A stretch of DNA of 64,000 nt from Coleophoma eucalyptorum (lineage: Eukaryota > Ascomycota > Leotiomycetes > Helotiales > Dermateaceae): the NCBI GenBank assembly GCA_026120035.1, contig JALRME010000002.1, positions 558,001-622,000 of the forward strand, in the 5' to 3' direction. Positions 10,874-22,618 of the stretch are shown here, one piece after another. The notes beneath the pieces were generated by a model. That model saw only the letters and a list, made by a program, of their open reading frames with translations. It was not told the origin of the DNA and searched no databases. The translations under genes and the position numbers were made by a program. How positions within the stretch are numbered: position 1 is the first letter of the stretch; each line of letters begins with the position of its first letter.

Positions 10874-11969
10874 CTAGCTATTTATGTTCTCTACACTGAT
10901 ATCTGAGCCTTTATTAAGTAGTAGCTCGATCACAACTTCGTGGGTATTCCTATCAGCTTGTAGCAGCTATTATTACTAGTACCTATCCTTTATCTCTGTT
11001 GCAGCATCCTTCTCCAGTAGCAACCTGATATAAAACTCGCAGCCGTTGCTAGCAGCCTATCACAGCCCATCACAGCGGTATCTGATGGTACTCTGTATCC
11101 TTCGTCTCGACCTTGGCACCATTCTCAAGTAGCAGCTTGACAACAGCCTCATGGCTGTTATTAGAAGCCCACCACAGCGGTGTCTAACCGTACTCACCAT
11201 TCGTCTCGATATCGGCACCATTCTTGAGCAGCAGCTTAACAATAGCCTCATTGCCATCAGTACAAGCCCACTATAGCGGTGTCTTTTCAAAGTCTATATC
11301 CTTCGTCTCGACTTTAGCACCATTCTCAAGTAGCAGCTTGACAACCGCCTCGTGGCCGTTATTAGAAGCCCACCATAGCAGTGTCTGACCGTATTCATCC
11401 TTCGTCTCGATACTGGCACCATTCTCGACTAGCACCTTGACTATACCCTTATTGCCTTTAGTACAAGCCAAACATAGAGGTGTCGAACCAAACGTTGTAT
11501 CCTTCGTCTCGACCTTAGCACCATTCTCGAGTAGTAGCTTGACAACAGCCTGGTGGCTGTTATCAGAAGCCCTCCCTAGCGGTGTCTCACTGTATTTATC
11601 CTTCGCATCGATATCGGTACCATTCTCGAGCAGCAGCTTGACAACAGCCTCGTGGCCTTTATCAGAAGCCCACCCTAGCGGTGTCTGACCGTATTCATCC
11701 TTCGTCTCGATATCGGCACCATTCTCGAGCAGCAGCTTGACAATAGCCTTATTACTGTGAATAGAAGCCCACCCTAGCGGTGTCCGACCGTACATATCCT
11801 TTCTCTCGATATTAGCACCATTCTCGACCAGTAGCTTGACAACAGCCTCCTGAGCGGTATTAGAAGCCCACCCTACCGGTGTCCGACCGTATATATCCTT
11901 CGTCTCGATATTGGCACCATTCTCAAGTAGCAGCTTAACAACAGCCTTATTACCGTTAATAGAAGCACA
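10874..11969 (-). pseudogene. Decayed ankyrin-repeat tail of the PNP-NACHT NLR
   Basis: Downstream of the stop at 11970-11972 the same frame continues as ankyrin repeats of 33 residues (consensus TPLGWAS, then [16 protein letters not shown]). Seven repeats are clean between 11969 and 11274, and two or three more are damaged. Further in-frame stops lie at 11271-11273, 11184-11186, 11070-11072 and 11049-11051. By comparison with sister repeats the first two are TGG to TAG, the third is CAG to TAG and the fourth is TGG to TGA. A likely ancestral end lies at 10874-10876 after a last recognisable unit (EVVIELLLNKGSDIS), reached only after a frame change. This is the former C-terminus of the gene at 11970-14970. 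Confidence 0.8.
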
Positions 11970-14900
11970 CTACAGCGGTGTCTGATCGTATTGATCCTTC
12001 GTCTCGATATCGGCACCATTCTCGACCAGTAGCTTAACAACAGCCTCCTGACCGGTATCAGAAGCCCACCGCAGCGGTGTCCGACCGCATTCATCCTTCG
12101 TCTCGATATTGGCACCATTCTCGAGCAGCAGCTTGACAATAGCCCTATTACCGTTAATAGAAGCCCACCCTAGCGGTGTCTCATTGTATTGACCCTTCGT
12201 CTCGATATCGGCACCATTTTCGAGCAGCAGCTTCACAACATCCCCGTGGCCATTCTTAGCAGCCCACCATAGCGGTGTCTGACCGTAGCTATCTCCCAAG
12301 CTAGGATTGTCGCTCTTGAGTAATAATTTTACAGCGCTGTCAACTCCAAAATATGATACTAAGTCTAACCTAGTCATTTGCTTTGAGGTATGTTCGTATC
12401 CAAAGAATATCAGCCCTCCAACGACTATCGGCCCTTCATTAATAGTCATTAGCACTTCAATTGAAGCTTCCACATGTGCTTCTTTTCGAAGGAAACCTAT
12501 CACTTCATGGCACAAAGTCGAAGCCATCCGAGCATGATGACCCCAGTTACTTGCAGCGTATTCGTATAGTTGATTTGATTGAAGGCGCTCTTCAAACTCG
12601 CTTTTCGTTTTGCAACGGCCATCTTTGAAAGCGTCAAACGAAAGATAGGTAACGCACGTTTCTGTAATACTAGTCTCGGCGTTCGGGAACCACTGTACGC
12701 TTGTTCGCTCAAAGTATTCTTGCGTCGTGTAGTGGACTAAGCGGATAATACCACTCTCTTCGTCGACTGTCACTAAGCCGGCACACCTAGATCGTAGGAC
12801 ATAGATACTAGGAAGAAAATCTGTATCTAATTCTCTTGTATTCCGCCGAACCGCAAGGGCATGTTGTAGTTCTGTAGTAGAAAGTAGCCTTTTGGCATGA
12901 ACTATCCATGCTAGAATCTGCTTCCCATAGATGTCGATTCTCTCCATCGCCTCCTCATAAATCTTATCTAACCCTTGCAGTCCTTTAGCCAGATTCTGCA
13001 ATGATTGCTTGATATCTCCTTTTGTTGGCAGGATTATAAGTGTATTTAAATATAGCTCTGCAAGAAGAAACCTAAGATCCGATATCAAAATGTATTTAAA
13101 CCATTACCTATTCGGGCTTGTGACTCACATTCCATCTACTGCTTTTGTTATTGCTAATACAATCATTTCCTGTGTAGCAATATCTAATATCTCAGATTGT
13201 AGGATTTCTACACGGCCTTTAACATATTCTTTGATATCGTCGCTGTTTGCATGGATTTTCAAAGTTGCTGCGCCAACAAAATGCTTTGCGATCTCATCGT
13301 TTATACGAGATGTTGCAAAGACATTTAGTCTATACTTGGACTGCAATTCAAAGACTATTGATAGTAATCGCGTGCGGCTGCTATCAGATACTTGGCATTC
13401 ATCAAGTGCATCGATAATAAGGAAGATCCTTGAATACGTTTTCGTCACAAATTGGAGAGCTCTTGAAATTTCATCCAGCAGCGGTCTTGTTCGAAAATTT
13501 TTATGCTTATTGTAGAGATCTTTTACGCTTTCCAGTAGAGGAGATTGGCTTTGAGTTAATTGTTTTAGTAAACTCAGGAGGAGATCTTCGGCTTTCTGTT
13601 CGTCTTGCCTCCGATAATTACAGTATAGATACGCGATACCTATACTCTTGTCATTGCGGAATCTTGTAGTGAGTTCATCTACTACAACTGATGTAAGGAT
13701 TGTCTTGCCCGCCCCAGGAATTCCTGGACAGAATAACGTCTGTTTGTCAGTGTTCAGCCACGTCTGAAATTCTGGTGATTTTAGGAACCATTGTCCAGTT
13801 CCTGGCTGTCGCCTTCTAATGTAATCCGTCTGCTGAGGACCGTAGTCGATTGGGGTAAGCCAATCGAGAATCTTTTTGTCTTCGTCGTTGACAGTTATGT
13901 GTTTAATCGTTTCAACATCTGCATCAACTAATATAATATTAGATATAAATTTGCGATTCGTTAGAGGAAGGGAACAACTAACTACTCAAAACAATCTCTT
14001 GAATCTTCTTCTCAGCCTCCACCTTATTTAGAGGAATACGACGAAGTAAATCTTTCGCATATGCAGCTGCTGTCATTGCTGCATAACCCTGCCATTCCTT
14101 ATTCTTATGCGAGTCTGAATAGTCGCATATACCTCGAATAACTAGACAGGGAAAATGGTTCATTAACCCTGCTGCCTCCATTTCGAAACATAGGATATTC
14201 TTTTCGGCTACAAGTCGATCTCGAACATGAGCATCCTTCATCAACTGATTAGCAGACGCAATTAGGCCGTAATGAATTTCTGGATCATCTTCATCCTCGG
14301 CCCGTTTAGGTCGTGGAATTAGTTTTGATAGATCACCAGAGGCTTCTCCACAACTTGCTTCCACGTCTAGCGGATGGGTGAAATCTGACTGATATAACAG
14401 ATCGTTATCTGGGCTTGGCCGTTTGTATTTCTTCTGTAGCCTCGGCTTCTTCTCAAGAATACTATTGATAGCCTGTTCAAGTTGATGCCCATCGCTCTCA
14501 TACTGGGCCCGGAGTCCATTCATAGCTGTTTGTAGGACCATTGGTGGCTGGTTCAAGAACCTAGTGATCTGGAAGCTTTGATCTTGTATCGTCTTGCCAA
14601 AGTCGTATTGTAGCACACCACCTTTGCCATCGCGAGGAGCGCTAACCACAATATCGCCAAGACGGATATCGTGCTGTTGCGTTGGTGCACCCCCTCCGAT
14701 CCCAACCATTAGCCCGATTCTGACGTTAGAGAAGCTATGTAGCATGTTTGTTGCGACGATTGCGGCAGAAGCCGTACCGTACTCCCCGTCAGGTAGGACG
14801 GCAATAACGACATTGTGTTTTCCAAATTTGCCCAATGTATAGTCGTTATTATCATTTAGAGAGACGTATTCTGGTCCGTCGTGCCTTTCGTCGAGAAAAG

Positions 14901-14970
14901 CCTGCGCAGCCACATACTCGGTGCTGATAGCGCAAATCCAACCGATGGAATAGTCTTTAGGGTTGGACAT
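11970..14970 (-). CDS. PNP-NACHT-ankyrin NLR protein
   Basis: Three exons (14970-13986, 13927-13129, 13071-11970) give 961 residues. The first intron donor could also lie at 13982 (GTTAGT), adding one Ser. Residues 1-328 form a nucleoside phosphorylase-like domain (PNP_UDP_1; [35 protein letters not shown]). A NACHT ATPase follows with Walker A (GIPGAGKT, about 397-404) and Walker B (IIDALDECQ, about 485), then a winged-helix part and four ankyrin repeats. Fungal NLRs of this architecture are thought to sense ligands through the repeats and signal through the N-terminal domain, in incompatibility or defence. The reading ends early, at a TAG inside what was a longer ankyrin array. The NACHT part is close to that of the pseudogene at 5690. 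The protein may work with four repeats or may be a recent pseudogene. Confidence 0.82.
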
Positions 14971-16588
14971 AACCGCTTATAGAACAACGCAGAAGTCCAG
15001 GGCTAAGGGGCAGTCCGGCTAGTGTTGGTCGAGGTCTGTTCTACCAGGAAATGGACTCATACGATGATTCAATCGCTACGACTTGTGGAAATGTAGTTGA
15101 GCACCTGGCATCTCTTATACACCAAGAGGGCCGAATATTATGCTGTCAGAGGAAAGGAAGGGATGAGAAGTTGGAGTTTCCTAGTGCGTTCAGCCTCACA
15201 GGCTGAGTGTGGCGTTGGGCATAGAACCAGTGCGGTACAGCTGAGCTACTGACGCCACATCGACTATCATAAACTGGATGTAGGTGAGCCCGCCGTCTTA
15301 TAATTCCTTCCCGTCATCTGTACCCTGGGGCAACTGAGCTAAATACATTATCACCTTTCAATTTTAAACAGAGGGAAGTCTTCAATTCTCCCGTTACGCA
15401 AGATCAAGTTCAATAAGCTACCAATAGAGAGTATTAATATAGCCGAGTGGCTATACTGCACAGCAATGGATCAGACAATTTTGTAGTTGATTCCCCGCAT
15501 TTGTGGTTCCCCAGCTCAGCCCCATCTCCACGCCTGTGCGAATGCAGCTCTTCGGGCAATCAATCGCGTTCAAGGCATTTTCATCCCACCCAAGCTCATC
15601 ACTATAGGGCGGCAGTTGTCTGTTACAGCAAAGAGGGCCCATACAGAGATGCTTCAAATATGCCAGGACACGACGATAACAGAAATTTAGGGGAAATTGT
15701 GCTGTCCGTAAAGAATTCGATGTTGAGAATGTCTCTTCTGAATTCACCATCAATGGCTCTGGAGACTCACAATACCGATTGTTTTGGCATAATAATAGCA
15801 TCAGTGTTAGACCTTGCAAAATTATCGTGCTTCACTGGCATTAAGAGACTAGGGAAGTTGGCAAATTCTTCAACCTGGTCGAAATCGCCTGCAGAGCCGA
15901 TCTTGGGATTCCTCAAATTTTGCTGTTAGGAAATGGACCAATGGTGTCCAGCCGCATTTAGACTAAGAATAAGAGGAAGTGAATAAAATGTAGACAGGGC
16001 TGAGGCCTCACGTGCCCAAATGTATGTTATGCTCTTCACATGTGGACATATGAATGGTTGTCTGTCCGTCTAAGATCCACTTGTGCAGAGTGAACGGATC
16101 TATAAAATATGGTTCAATGACTAGTCAGAGTGTGCGAACTGCTGTGCCTCAGATTAAGACATAGAGCACGGTATTAAGCAAGATTAAGCGAGCACACCAA
16201 TGAGGTGGTGGGGGCAGTGCTATATAACTCAAAAGTTGGAATCAGAAAGGGTTAATGGTGGGAAATATTCAGACTATGAAAACGCTACGTAAAGAAAGAG
16301 AGAATACATGGCCTGAGAATGACATCATACACACACATAGGGTATTGGTACTCACTAAATCCCCAAAGCCAAGTAAGTACAAGCCGGGCGAAAGCCAGAT
16401 TAAAATTTTGAGGAGTGAAGGTAGACTGACTTGTCGCAACGTTGTTAACCCTCTACGTGGGCCAGCAGACAGCAACTTGTCCATGGCAAGAATTGGGCAC
16501 AATGACAAGGGTTTGCGCCAACATTTCCCGCCTCTAGCCGCTAAAAACGATCAAATGATATCTGTTTGCATTGTCATTTTGTTGCCGA
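14971..16588. other. Gene-poor intergenic region
   Basis: The left end should hold the promoter of the PNP-NACHT gene. Short frames on both strands show no domains or convincing codon bias. A tRNA-like relic is listed separately at 15211-15256. Confidence 0.4.
15211..15256 (-). other. tRNA-like relic
   Basis: On the minus strand the segment opens with GGCGT and closes with ACGCC, which can pair as a five-base acceptor-like stem. Between them are an A-box-like string (TAGCTCAGCTG) and a B-box-like string (GGTTCTATGCC). At 46 bases it is too short to hold an anticodon arm, so it is at best a deleted tRNA gene or tRNA-derived fragment. Confidence 0.25.
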
Positions 16589-16830
16589 GCTCCGGGAAAC
16601 TAGACGGATGGGAACTAGGCGTTTATGTCGGGGTCAGAGAGACGATCGGGGAAGTAGAATATGTTGTACATTGCCATGTTGCTGCAAGGCTCGGGGAACT
16701 TGATGAATGGGAGCTGAGTATTTGTTCCCGGGTGAGAGACAACCGGGAAGTATAATCTGTAGTATATTGCCATTTGTAGGCCGGGGATATCAGACGAATG
16801 GGAACTGAGAATTTATCTCGGGAGACGTTC
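16589..16830 (+). repeat. Three imperfect tandem copies, period about 91-100 bp
   Basis: Copies begin near 16589, 16689 and 16780. Each carries a CGGGGAA-like start, then GA-GAATGGGAACTGAG-like text, then TATTT/TTTAT and CGGG(T)GAGAGAC. The first two continue to CGGGAAGTA and TATTGCCAT. The third copy is cut short. No protein function is evident; a frame crosses it only because no stops happen to occur. Confidence 0.55.
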
Positions 16831-19800
16831 GTTGATCAAAGCTTAATAGGTTGTGTGCTATCGAGTTTATTGGAGAGTAGGAAAACCTTGCTGAACCATT
16901 GCATGAAAACACGGCCAAAGGCACTTGATTAGGTGCCCGGATATTTTAGTCTGCCAGAATTAGAGAGTGAGAGCACAGCTTGACATTGTCTCAGTACTTC
17001 TTCATACTAGGACATCGAGGATTGACAGAAGAGGGTGCAGTTCGTCTTTCTTGCCAGAGGTATGAAGACGCCACCACTCGTGCCCTGCATTCACACCAAA
17101 CCCTTTGGTTCGGATTAGTTAAAGGCCAAGTAATCGAAGGGCGACGTACGAGTGCATCTAAAAAGAAATAGAAAACTGAGGACTGAGAAGCGAGACGATG
17201 GTCGGGAGAGTACGCCGCAAAGAAGTGAGACACACTGGATCAAAATGATGTTATCGGGATGCCAACCTGGAGGCTGCCAACCTCCACTCGGAGATTTAAC
17301 TTTGCACTATTGATAACGTGGATTTTCTGGCGCTAGTACGCGGTCGAGACTACGAAAAGAGGGGACCGGGGTGGATGGGCGGGTGGGGGTGTCCGCGAGT
17401 GCCATTTCACGACAAGCTCACTTCATACCCGAAGAATTGTCTAAGATACAGTACCGTAGGGATTGTCGACAACCATCAAAGAGAGCGTGACAACCGGGGA
17501 AAGTCAGTCTGGAGGCAGGCGTGGGTGATTGCCACTTCCCCGACCAAAAATCACAGCTTTCGTGTGAGGCTAGATAGCGCCATAGGTTGTCTAGCTGCCA
17601 TAGAACCGATGTGGTAAGTAGCAGCGCGTGAAACAATTGATATGATTGATCACTTTCCAGAGGCCAGCAACAACCGGCTACCGGGTTTGTTGTCCATGGG
17701 CGCTCGGGAGTGAGAGGTGGGCCCCTGCCTTACCCGTAGCTTGTCTTGAATAAGTGCTTGATTGTGTGCAAGATGAATAAGTCTTTAAGCTGAATGAATC
17801 CGTAGGACTCCGGCTCGTCGTCGCTGCACCCCTTTGAGGAGCACCCGATTTTAAATCGCATGCCATTCAAATTCCACTCATCACAAATGACGTTATGAAA
17901 GAAACACTAGGCCCATAAGGCAATGATCTTTTTCTGCAGAATGCCCGGGGAAGGAGATAACGAAGGGGGGCTATGCGAGATGCGAACCAGTCATGCGTGG
18001 GGAGGAAGACCCTGAGCTTCTACTGCCCACACCCCTCAACTGCTTCGAACCTTAAATTGCGCCGTAGTTTAGAGAGCAAGCCTCTGGAGCCTATAGCATG
18101 CGGATGTTTCTAACTAATCATCAACGTGCATGCTATTTTCCAACCTGAGAGAGAAAATGGAAGTAGATGACAGCGGTAGTCAGCATGACGAGATAACCAA
18201 GTCGCAGGGCAAGAACGAGTGGTGGAAGCGGCGTCGCATAGGAAAGAGATTGTGTTGAAACGAAACGGAAGGGAGCCAGTACTATCTCGTAGAAAATGAT
18301 AAAGGCGGCTCAACTGTAACTGACGGTAGCAACTGGATGGGGTAGGACAAAGGACAAGCACAAGGACGAGAAGCGAGAAGGGTGAAAAAGCTATCAAAGA
18401 CAAGGAGGAGCAAGCCGAGAAGGCTGAACAAAGACATCAAAGACAAGGCCCAGCCTATCTAAATAGTGTCAAAGCCGGCACATTCTGCTCTGCTGTATCA
18501 TTCCTAGCGGAACGAAATACTGAGGTTCACTTATTTGTAAAGCAGCGTAGGTGAGTTGTTCGTTCAATTCGCTTTGCTGCTAAAGGGAAATCCTGACGCT
18601 CATGCATCATGCCACACTAGTTACATTGGGCGGCCAGTCTCCACATATCCTCCAACGACTTTCTTCGCACTAAATTTGGCTTGTCACATCTTACAATAAC
18701 GAACCAAGCCACCAAAGACGAGAGTCCGTAATGAGGCTGAAAAACGTCACTAAGGACAAGGATAGGCAAGCGAGAAGGATGAAAAAGGTCGCCCATCACT
18801 TGCATCACACACACACCCACACTAGCGAGTAAACCAAATGGGCGAGGCACACCAGACGAACGATGGGCAGAGCCGACCGACCTCGACTCTGACCTGACCG
18901 GACCAGGCCCAGACCAACTCCAAGCAGACTAAACCAGACGCCTTTCGTCGCCTTTTACGCCATTGCTGTTCCATGCATGCGTTCACCAAGCACACAGCAC
19001 GGGGAGATCTTCTGTTTCCCTTTCTAATCCCAACGGGCGCGGAAGGGCTGTTGCTTAGGTGTGCCGGCTCAAGCTTAAGTCAGGAAGGCCTTGGAGGGCA
19101 AGACGAGGTAAAATAAGGGCTTGAGTTTTTTTTTGGCACTTGCAAGCTCTTATCGCAAATGACGTTTGTCGAGAAAAATACCGCTGGAACCCAAGGTAAG
19201 GGCGTAAGATAAGGAAGTATGGTGCAAATCATCGTCAGCATTCAATCGTTCATCAATAAGCAGCATGATCTTTCAACGCGCGCGCGCACTCACGCTCTAG
19301 CTTTTAATCACTGATAGCGTGAGATGAAGGCATGAAGGCAGCCCACTTGCCTTATCCGTAGTATGGGTGCTTGGTCGGAATATCCGTTGATGCATGGCGG
19401 CTGAGCAGAGTTTCAACTTGTGCAATCTTTGGTGGGCTTGGTGTTGACAAGGCGGGGTAATGGATGGCTCGTTTACAATCATGCCTACTACATACAGTAC
19501 GTTCATGGCACACACCCACCACCCAGCAACGTAGCCCTGTGCATAACAAGCAATACCCCTGGGGCCTGGCAGACGGGGGGCCACCATCCATGACAGGTGA
19601 TCTTCGAAGACAACCGGCAAGCGAAGGGCTGCAGGTACACCGGGTACATGTAACTACTTACGTAGGCGGTGTCCACTGGTTCTTTCTACCAGCACTTGTG
19701 AGGTATTGCGCAAAAACCATGCCCAGTCCAAAAAATTCCTGTAGCTTGTCATCTGGAATTTTTGCGCGCTGCAGGAGCTAAGGGCTCCTTAGTGTGCCTC

Positions 19801-20163
19801 CTTAGTGTGCCGCGGTGACGGCAGTAGTGAGAACAAAACAGCTAGACACCCTCCGCAGCCAATATGTGAGTCCTGTCAACCGGTGAGGCGCCTTGGGGCG
19901 TGGAGTGTAGCGGAATTCAGGTCGTGGTTGGGGTGTACATACATACATACATACACACATAAGTGTGGCCATACCCGCGGTCTCTCGTCTTCCTTCTTTC
20001 CTCTAGCATCATCATTATTCTCTGCCACCATCTCCTTGTCTTTCCTTCCACACTCGTTTCTCTTCTTATCTCTTGTGTCTGCACACGGTATATCTTTGGA
20101 ACTGCTTGCCACTACCTCTGCCTCTCACCTGGAACCCAATGCAGAATAGCCTCGACTATAACC
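16831..20163. other. Long intergenic region upstream of the zinc-cluster-like gene
   Basis: More than 3 kb holds no recognisable gene on either strand. The last 200 bp (about 19970-20120) are CT-rich, as in fungal promoters and 5' leaders. Two short tandem motifs occur at 19786-19812 (CCTTAGTGTGCC twice) and the CATA run at 19935-19954. Confidence 0.4.
19935..19954 (+). repeat. ACAT microsatellite
   Basis: About five units of a tetranucleotide (acat) lie just upstream of the CT-rich leader. Confidence 0.7.
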
Positions 20164-21674
20164 ATGATGAGGCACAACTCCCAGCAGTCACTCTCTTCGA
20201 GCCCTGCAATCACAGACTTCGAGAACGACTTTAAAAATATTGGACAGAACTCATCTTCTACATCTCTTTCTCCAGCCACAGGATCCAGGTATTGCACCAG
20301 TACTAGGAGAGAAATCTCTCCCTCGCAACGACACCGGTCAGCTCATCGGAAAACGAACGCTCACAGTCGACATGGCGGCCGTAGCCGCAAGCGATTTGAA
20401 TCTCGCGCGAGGCAAGAGACTGCTGCCACGAGAAAACGGGGAGCGTGTAGAAATTGCCAGAGGAAGAAGACCAGGGTTCGTTACCACGAGTATTATCTTG
20501 CTCTCTGAGTACTGACCTGGTACAGTGTTCAGAAGATCATACCGTAGATCTTCAAGAACCGGCATCGACTAGCACCAAGCCGACTGCGAACCGTGCACCG
20601 GTCCGTTCCGCTGACATACCCCGGATTGTAGTGTCTACGACATCACAACGCAGAACGCAACATGTCGAACGTGCACCCGTCGGATCTACTGAGACGGCAC
20701 AACAACATACAACGGCCGGTATCGAAGCTCTCATGGGAGAAAGCCCGATTTCATATACTTTCCCAGTCAGCCAAACTTCATGGGACTATCATCGCGATCT
20801 AGTCCAGAACACACTGGCGGACACCAATCGTCAATTCCCATCGAACACGCTCACGACCAGGCACTGCCGTCCCTTTTACAACATACCCTCATATATCAGC
20901 GGTGCTTTCGAAGATAATAACAATCTATTCGATAGCAAAGCGATACTCAGTGTGCCTTCCTCTGCTGAGCTCCTGATGCAAGTGACTGGGACACCTGGAA
21001 TTCCAACAAGTTCATACAATGGCACTGGTTCTCAATTCATTTTACCTCCCGGTGCAGAACAACAGCAGTTTGCCCCGATAGTTGGCATGGATGCCATTTC
21101 GCAGTGGGCACAGATCTTCCCTGGCAATCGTCCATTCTACGAATCCCCCAGCGATGACGACATTTTGAGCGATACGCCAATAGCATATCCATATTCTGAG
21201 CAGCATCTCATACTATCACATGGCGCTTACAGCTCTAACATCCAAGATGTACAGAGTCTAAACAGAAACTGGATGCAAGATCAGTTTTCTAAGCAGCCGC
21301 CAGACTTGGACACGGATAACTTTAATACCAATCCAGGAGAGACTTATCGGAATGACCAGTTGCTAGAGTCGTTTCTGATGCAACAGCAACATTCTAACCA
21401 CAGTGGATATCTGGATTGCGAATCTCACGTTGACCAGAGTACGTATCTATCTGCACAGATAGGATGTTTGAATATCGATGCTACCACTACCTATAATGAG
21501 GATGCAGAGTACGATCACGTTAACTATGATGATGGGTTCCATAGCATTGGCTTGTTACATTCAGATAGTCATCTGAGTTATACGCAAACAACATCGAGCT
21601 GGAACGACCAGAGTGAAGTTGCAGGCGACTTCGACACAAGTGGAGACCTGGATGAGCACACCTCTTATATGTGA
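20164..21674 (+). CDS. Putative transcription factor with half zinc cluster
   Basis: Two exons (20164-20475, 20526-21674) give 486 residues. The start is a double ATG in ACC-ATG-ATG context; the frame is open further upstream but that part is CT-rich leader. A basic region is followed by ACRNCQRKKTRCSED across the splice (about residues 94-108). This matches the first half (C-x2-C-x6-C) of a fungal Zn2Cys6 domain, but no second Cys triplet follows. The intron donor is GTTCGT with a CTGAC branch site. The remaining 380 residues are Ser/Thr/Gln/Asn-rich with acidic patches near the C-terminus, as in activation domains, and include no other known domain. I infer a nuclear regulator. Its DNA-binding ability is uncertain. 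Confidence 0.6.
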
Positions 21675-22618
21675 AATTTATAACGAGGTAATGATATGTA
21701 ATGTATGATGAGGTGAGTCATTACCACAACAACGATATCCTTCATATTGTACTAACAAATAAGATGGATATGGGGGAATAGGCAGGGGATATCAGTTAAC
21801 GGGAGCGGTATTGAATTTGGGACGAGGCGTATGCGCCACGGCTGGGATTCGGAATCCACGTCCGGATGAACCACTTTCAGGACATGGGACGGTAGCTGCA
21901 TGGTTTTTAGGTATATGCACGGAGGGCGTGGCGTTTTGAAAAGCTTTGGGATTACTGGGTGCCAATGACTTAATGGGGTTGGTTCGGTTCGCATCCTAGT
22001 ATACTCTTAGCCATTTTTTCTGCATCCTCGTCATTAATTAATTTAGGATTAAATTCCAGCTGGCGTGAAGCAACCTCTGGTCCCGCCCAAACAGTGCTGA
22101 GAAGGAACGAGAGTAAGCGCTGAGCAATTTTCTCCCAACCCGGATGATCGGTAGCAACAATTACTAGACGACTCAGCTTCCAGGCACGTAGATTATGGCT
22201 AGTCTAGAGCCCTGTTACTCTCCACCACCGCTGAATCGACACAGCCAACACGGTGAAGGTCCAGTGCAACGTCATTTCATTAAATATTCCCACTACATTA
22301 CACCATGGGTCAGAATGCCTCGCCCACAAAAGATCATGGACTAGTACTACCTTTCAATACATAGAATCTTCGTGATTATACGACTTCCGCAGTATAATAA
22401 TTGTGCATGTAGCGCCTTGACATCCTAGAAAGTACCACACAGCATGCATCATGAGTAATACTGTTTATTTAATGCTCTCTTACATTTACTGGTTCCGATT
22501 TATACTATCCGTTCTTGAAAGAGCTTAAATGTTATCTCTGAGCATCATCATGGTAGGTGGTAGTCATAGAACTTTTACAGCGCTACGAAATACCTTTCAT
22601 TGTAGCATGTTGATAGGT
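21675..22618. other. Intergenic between convergent genes
   Basis: This is tail-to-tail spacer between the zinc-cluster-like gene and the large NACHT gene. No coding frame or RNA gene seen. Confidence 0.4.

Noticed and set aside
16255..16755. 166-residue + strand frame
   Set aside because: Its second half is the non-coding tandem repeat; no domain seen and the repeat copies do not preserve a frame.
19963..20163. N-terminal extension of the zinc-cluster-like protein
   Set aside because: The upstream in-frame part is translated CT-rich leader (Ser/Leu/Phe-rich); the double ATG at 20164 in good context is preferred.
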